This document shows positions 5,728 through 8,801 of a stretch of 8,801 nt of DNA, piece by piece. The position numbers and the translations under genes are program-made. The notes under the pieces were generated by a model, which saw only the letters and a list, made by a program, of their open reading frames with translations, was not told where the DNA came from and searched no databases. Location of the stretch: NCBI GenBank assembly GCA_902796895.1, contig CADBQV010000129.1:1-8801 (forward strand), read 5' to 3'. Numbering within the stretch: position 1 is the stretch's first letter; every line of letters starts with the position of its first letter. The DNA is from an uncultured Erysipelotrichaceae bacterium (GTDB lineage Bacteria; Bacillota_I; Bacilli_A; Acholeplasmatales; Anaeroplasmataceae).

Positions 5728-6882
5728 ATGGAAGCAATTATCCTTGCAGGTGGCTTTGGTACTAGACTTAAAAGTGTCGTATCAGACCTACCTAAGCCAA
5801 TGGCAGATGTTTGTGGTATGCCATTTTTAAATTATATATTAGATGAATTAAATTATTATGGCTTTACAAAAGCCATTTTATGCGTTTCTTATCTAAAAGA
5901 AAAAATAATGGATTATTATAAAAATAAATATAAAAATATTGAAATAATCTATTCAATTGAAACAGAACCACTTGGTACAGGTGGAGCTATTAAGCAAGCC
6001 CTAAATTATGTAACTGACGACTATGTATTTACATTTAACGGCGATACAATGTTTAAAATTGATCTTTTAGAGATGTCTAAATTAAACCATATCGCTATCG
6101 CTACAAAATATATGGAAAATTTTTCAAGATATGGTGAAGTTAAAATATCAAATGATGATATTATCACTTCATTTGAAGAAAAAAAAGAAGTATTAAAAGG
6201 CTATATTAACGCAGGAATTTATTATATTCCTAAAAATATCTTTTCTGGCTTTAATTTAGATAAGAAATTTTCAATTGAAAATGATTTTTTCCAAAAATAT
6301 ATGTCTAAATTAAATATTTTAGCATATAAAAGTGATAATTATTTTATTGATATAGGAATTCCTGAAGATTATAAAAAGGTTCAAGATGACTTAAAAAAGA
6401 AAAAAGCTTTATTTTTAGATCGTGATGGAATCATTAATATTGATTATGGTCATGTCTATAAAATTGAAGATTTTAAATTCACTGATTTTATAATTCCATT
6501 TGTAAAAAAATATTATGATTTAGGATATTTAATTGTAGTAATTACTAATCAAGCAGGTATCGCTAAAGGACTATACACAAAAGATGATTATTTAAAATTA
6601 AATGATTATATGATAAATGAATTTAAAAAGAAGGGTATAGAGATTACAAAAACTTATTATTGTCCTCATAAGGATAGTGATAATTGTAATTGTAGAAAGC
6701 CAAAACCTGGAATGTATTTAAAGGCTATACATGATTTAAATATAGATCCTGATGCATCAATTTCAATTGGTGATAAAATGTCTGATTTAATTGCTTCACA
6801 TGAAGCAGGAATTAAAACAATTTATTATAAACAAACAAATTATGAAAAAGAAAAATTAAATTTTGAATATACGGAGATTTAA
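5728..6882 (+). CDS. Bifunctional heptose-1-phosphate guanylyltransferase / heptose-1,7-bisphosphate 7-phosphatase (HddC-GmhB fusion)
   Basis: This single 384-residue protein has two enzyme domains. Residues 1-220 form a nucleotidyltransferase: LAGGFGTRL (6-14), PKPM (22-25), EPLGTGGA (80-87), NGDT (104-107, metal-binding Asp 106), NAG (161-163) and FIDIGIPEDY (206-215). This fits HddC, which joins heptose 1-phosphate to GMP from GTP. Residues 226-384 form a HAD phosphatase: FLDRDG (nucleophile D231, acid/base D233), ITNQAG (272-277), the zinc site C312-x-H314 with C320-x-C322, RKPKPGM (323-329) and IGDKMSD (347-353). This fits GmhB, which removes the 7-phosphate from heptose 1,7-bisphosphate. 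The linker is only about ten residues and Lys-rich. All expected catalytic residues are present in both halves. The two domains act in successive steps (GmhB first, then HddC), so the fusion may channel heptose 1-phosphate. AAAGGTGA at 5717-5724 precedes the ATG. The HAD half resembles HisB-type histidinol phosphatase in its short zinc loop, but the context favours heptose. Confidence 0.9.
   Translation: MEAIILAGGFGTRLKSVVSDLPKPMADVCGMPFLNYILDELNYYGFTKAILCVSYLKEKIMDYYKNKYKNIEIIYSIETEPLGTGGAIKQALNYVTDDYVFTFNGDTMFKIDLLEMSKLNHIAIATKYMENFSRYGEVKISNDDIITSFEEKKEVLKGYINAGIYYIPKNIFSGFNLDKKFSIENDFFQKYMSKLNILAYKSDNYFIDIGIPEDYKKVQDDLKKKKALFLDRDGIINIDYGHVYKIEDFKFTDFIIPFVKKYYDLGYLIVVITNQAGIAKGLYTKDDYLKLNDYMINEFKKKGIEITKTYYCPHKDSDNCNCRKPKPGMYLKAIHDLNIDPDASISIGDKMSDLIASHEAGIKTIYYKQTNYEKEKLNFEYTEI
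5858..5879 (+). other. Perfect 8-bp hairpin with short T run inside the HddC coding region
   Basis: ATGGCTTT (5858-5865), loop ACA and AAAGCCAT (5869-5876) form a perfect stem, followed by TTT. It resembles a weak intrinsic terminator or an RNA structure within the coding sequence for residues 44-51 of the fusion protein. It may be incidental. Confidence 0.3.
6393..6399 (+). other. A-AAA-AAG slippery heptamer at the HddC-GmhB domain junction
   Basis: The heptamer is read in the zero frame as codons AAA (6394-6396) and AAG (6397-6399), the same arrangement as the E. coli dnaX frameshift site. It is followed by another run of six A residues (6400-6405). A -1 slip would reach TGA at 6423-6425 and give a protein of about 232 residues holding only the HddC domain. 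AAAGG at 6375-6379 lies 13 bp upstream, where a stimulatory Shine-Dalgarno-like element would be expected. No strong downstream hairpin is visible, and the same heptamer occurs in frame at 7120-7126 and 8662-8668, so chance is a serious alternative. Confidence 0.3.
6873..6876 (+). promoter_or_regulatory. Ribosome binding site that sets the start of the second GT4 gene
   Basis: GGAG at 6873-6876 lies 10 bp before the ATG at 6887. An in-frame TTG at 6863 lies upstream of this element and has no site of its own, so 6887 is chosen. The element lies within the last codons of the fusion gene. Confidence 0.6.
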
Positions 6883-6886
6883 TATT

Positions 6887-8008
6887 ATGCAAAAAATATT
6901 ACATATTCCTAATTATTTTCCACCTCATATTGGGGGAATTGAAATGACTGCAAATGACATAGTAAATTCATTAAAAGGAAAATATGAACAAAAAGTTATA
7001 TGCTTTAGTGGCGAAAAAGAATCTAGGGTAGATAATATAGATGGCACAGAAATTTATAGATGCGGTGAATCTATAAAAATATTAAGCCAATCAATATCAT
7101 TTAATTATAAAAAAACATTAAAAAAGCTAATGGAAGAATATAAGCCTGATATTGTTATATTTCACTACCCTAATCCATTTGTTGCTAGATTACTTTTAAA
7201 ATATCGTAAATGTGATTTTAAATTAATTTTATATTGGCATATGGATATAACTAAACAAAAATTTATTAGAAAATTCTTTGAACATCAAAATAAATTATTA
7301 TTAGAATATGCATATAAAATTGTATCTACATCACCTAATTATATTAAAGGAAGTAAATATTTATTAAAATATGAAAATAAAGTTACACCAATTCCTTCAT
7401 GTATTAATGAAAAAAGATTAGAATATAATGACATAAATTTAAATAAGGCAAATGAAATTAAAAATAAATATAGTGGTAAAACTATATTATTTGCTTTTGG
7501 TCGTCATGTAAAATATAAAGGATTAGAATATTTAATTGAAGCTAAAAAGCTTATGTCAGATAAATATGTACTTTTAATTGGTGGTGCTGGTAAATTAACA
7601 AATGAATTAAAATTAAAAGCTAAAGATGATAAAAATATTATATTTTTAGGTAAGATATCAGATGATGATTTAAAATCTTATTTTTTAGCTTGTGATATCT
7701 TTTGTTTTCCATCAATTACTAAAAACGAAGGCTTTGGCTTAGGCTTAGCTGAGGCGATGTATTATGAAAAACCTGTTGTAACATTTACAATTGAAGGTTC
7801 TGGTGTAAATTTTGTTTCAATCAATAATTTAACAGGACTAGAAGTAGAAAATAGAAATGTTATAAAATATAAAGAAGCAATTGAAAGAATTAATAATGAT
7901 AATAATTTAAAAGAATATTTAGCTAAAAATGCTAAATTAAGAGTAGAAGAAAATTTCACATATGAAATTTATAATAAAAGAATAAACGAATTCTTTAATA
8001 ATTTATAG
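6887..8008 (+). CDS. Glycosyltransferase family 4 (GT-B fold), second copy
   Basis: This 373-residue retaining glycosyltransferase of the mannosyl- or rhamnosyltransferase-like GT4 group is predicted to be cytoplasmic. Seen: HIPNYFPPHIGGIE at 6-19, the glycine-rich N-terminal loop of GT4 enzymes. A Rossmann-like second domain opens with ILFAFGRHVKYKG at 200-212, which carries the conserved Arg and Lys that contact the donor phosphates. The EX7E motif follows as EGFGLGLAE (E281, E289) after CFPSITKN. The motif GFGLGL is encoded by three near-identical hexamers (GGCTTT, GGCTTA, GGCTTA; 7730-7747), a small local repeat without obvious consequence. This protein differs clearly from the GT4 encoded at 3038, so the two are not a recent duplication. 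Its place directly after the GDP-heptose genes (4-bp gap) makes a GDP-sugar donor plausible, by inference. The ATG at 6887 gives the normal family N-terminus. Confidence 0.9.
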   Translation: MQKILHIPNYFPPHIGGIEMTANDIVNSLKGKYEQKVICFSGEKESRVDNIDGTEIYRCGESIKILSQSISFNYKKTLKKLMEEYKPDIVIFHYPNPFVARLLLKYRKCDFKLILYWHMDITKQKFIRKFFEHQNKLLLEYAYKIVSTSPNYIKGSKYLLKYENKVTPIPSCINEKRLEYNDINLNKANEIKNKYSGKTILFAFGRHVKYKGLEYLIEAKKLMSDKYVLLIGGAGKLTNELKLKAKDDKNIIFLGKISDDDLKSYFLACDIFCFPSITKNEGFGLGLAEAMYYEKPVVTFTIEGSGVNFVSINNLTGLEVENRNVIKYKEAIERINNDNNLKEYLAKNAKLRVEENFTYEIYNKRINEFFNNL

Positions 8009-8017
8009 GAGGTTATC

Positions 8018-8770
8018 ATGATTCCTAAAATAATTCATGCCTGTTGGCTTGGAAAAAAAGAAATGCCAGAGGATCAAAAAGAATATGTTAGACGCTGGCA
8101 TGAAATAATGCCTGATTATGAAATAATTATATGGGATGATGAAAAATTTAGTAAATATTTAGATGATTCTAATTTTGTTAAAGTATCTTTAGAGAAGAAA
8201 AAATACGGATTTTTATCAGATTATTTTAGATTTACAGTCTTATATGAATTTGGTGGTATATATATTGATACAGATGTTGAAATATTTAAACCACTTGATG
8301 AATTTTTAAATTGTGATATGTTTATGGGCTTTATCTTTGATACATCTATTGGTACAGCCCTATTTGGTACTAAGCCTAAAAATCCATTAATGCTTGAATG
8401 GCTAGATATTTTAAAGAAGGATTTTGATAGACTTGGTGATTTTACAGTATCAAATGACTGGATTACTAAATATTTTTTAGACCACTATGATGATTTTTTA
8501 CTTAATGGCAAGCGTCAAAGCTTAAAATGTGGTATTGAAATATATCCAAAGGATTATTTTGAAAGATATCAATTAAATAAGAAAAAGCCTGGTGGATATG
8601 CAGAACATCACTGTGCTGGATCTTGGAATGATAATAAAGTACCTACATGGAAAAAAATCTTAAAAAAGATTTTACCACGTAAGCTTGTAAGCTATTTAGG
8701 TCATAAGCAATTTATTAAAAAAACACCATATTATAGTGTCTATTTAAAGCATAAAAAGGTGAAAAAATGA
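8018..8770 (+). CDS. Glycosyltransferase family 32 (OCH1-like, DXD sugar-binding region)
   Basis: This 250-residue protein has the classic GT32 layout. MIPKIIHACWLG (1-12) starts the first strand, PDYEIIIWDD follows at 32-41, SDYFRFTVLYEFGGIYIDTD at 67-86 carries the catalytic DXD (D84, D86), and HHCAGSW at 197-203 matches the C-terminal His/Trp motif of the family. Bacterial members are found in capsule and exopolysaccharide clusters and typically transfer mannose, galactose or related sugars. The donor here is not readable. The tail (residues about 208-250) is very basic, which may aid membrane association. A perfect AGGAGG (8007-8012) precedes the ATG by 5 bp and overlaps the stop codon of the upstream gene. 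The stop codon overlaps the next start as ATGA. Confidence 0.9.
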   Translation: MIPKIIHACWLGKKEMPEDQKEYVRRWHEIMPDYEIIIWDDEKFSKYLDDSNFVKVSLEKKKYGFLSDYFRFTVLYEFGGIYIDTDVEIFKPLDEFLNCDMFMGFIFDTSIGTALFGTKPKNPLMLEWLDILKKDFDRLGDFTVSNDWITKYFLDHYDDFLLNGKRQSLKCGIEIYPKDYFERYQLNKKKPGGYAEHHCAGSWNDNKVPTWKKILKKILPRKLVSYLGHKQFIKKTPYYSVYLKHKKVKK

Positions 8771-8801
8771 AAATATTTGTTGTAGCACATAAAAAAAGTG
8801 A
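8767..8801 (+). CDS. Start of a further gene, possibly a DUF4422 glycosyltransferase (3' end outside window)
   Basis: Eleven codons are visible, beginning MKIFVVAHKKS. The ATG overlaps the GT32 stop codon (ATGA at 8767-8770) and is preceded by AAAGGTGA at 8755-8762, so this is very likely a real, coupled gene. A first strand ending in V-x-H-K-K is typical of DUF4422 proteins, glycosyltransferases common in capsule clusters. Eleven residues are too few for a firm family call. Confidence 0.6.
   Translation, partial: MKIFVVAHKKS

Noticed and set aside
1..8801. CRISPR array, tRNA or rRNA genes, insertion sequences, toxin-antitoxin or defence genes.
   Set aside because: No regularly spaced repeats, cloverleaf-like GC-rich segments, transposase motifs or defence domains were seen. 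Nearly all of the sequence is accounted for by the listed genes.

Overview
The window is a very AT-rich stretch (roughly a quarter G+C by eye) with all genes on the plus strand. It is packed tightly and uses strong AGGAGG or GGTGA ribosome binding sites. TGG encodes Trp and TGA acts as a stop (4064-4066 and 8768-8770), so this is the ordinary bacterial code and not the Mycoplasma code. An RluA-family pseudouridine synthase followed by a DUF1292 (YrzB-like) protein points to a low-GC Firmicute, such as an uncultured member of the Bacilli or Clostridia. The species cannot be fixed from this sequence.

Layout. Positions 1-592 hold two housekeeping-type genes: the 3' end of an rluD-like gene and a small DUF1292 gene that overlaps it. 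An 89-bp gap (593-681) follows. It contains a weak all-AT hairpin and a good extended -10 promoter. From 682 to the right edge runs one co-directional surface-polysaccharide operon whose genes overlap or sit within about 12 bp of each other. In order it encodes a Wzy/WaaL-type membrane polymerase or ligase, a GT8 glycosyltransferase, a GT4 glycosyltransferase, three ORFs for GDP-heptose synthesis, a second GT4, a GT32 glycosyltransferase, and the first 11 codons of what may be a DUF4422 glycosyltransferase.

How the genes work together. The three middle ORFs carry all four activities known to make GDP-D-glycero-alpha-D-manno-heptose from sedoheptulose 7-phosphate. These are the isomerase GmhA, the 7-kinase HddA, the phosphatase GmhB and the guanylyltransferase HddC. 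The last two are fused in one polypeptide in the order HddC-GmhB. The flanking glycosyltransferases would assemble an oligosaccharide repeat containing heptose or a derivative of it, and the Wzy-like protein would polymerise or transfer it outside the membrane. An initiating phospho-sugar transferase, a flippase, a chain-length regulator and any heptose-modifying enzymes are not in the window. They may lie downstream of 8801.

The main points of interest are the complete and compact heptose cassette in a Gram-positive-like genome, the HddC-GmhB fusion, and a dnaX-type A-AAA-AAG heptamer exactly at the junction between the two fused domains. No RNA genes, mobile elements, CRISPR arrays or large repeats were seen.
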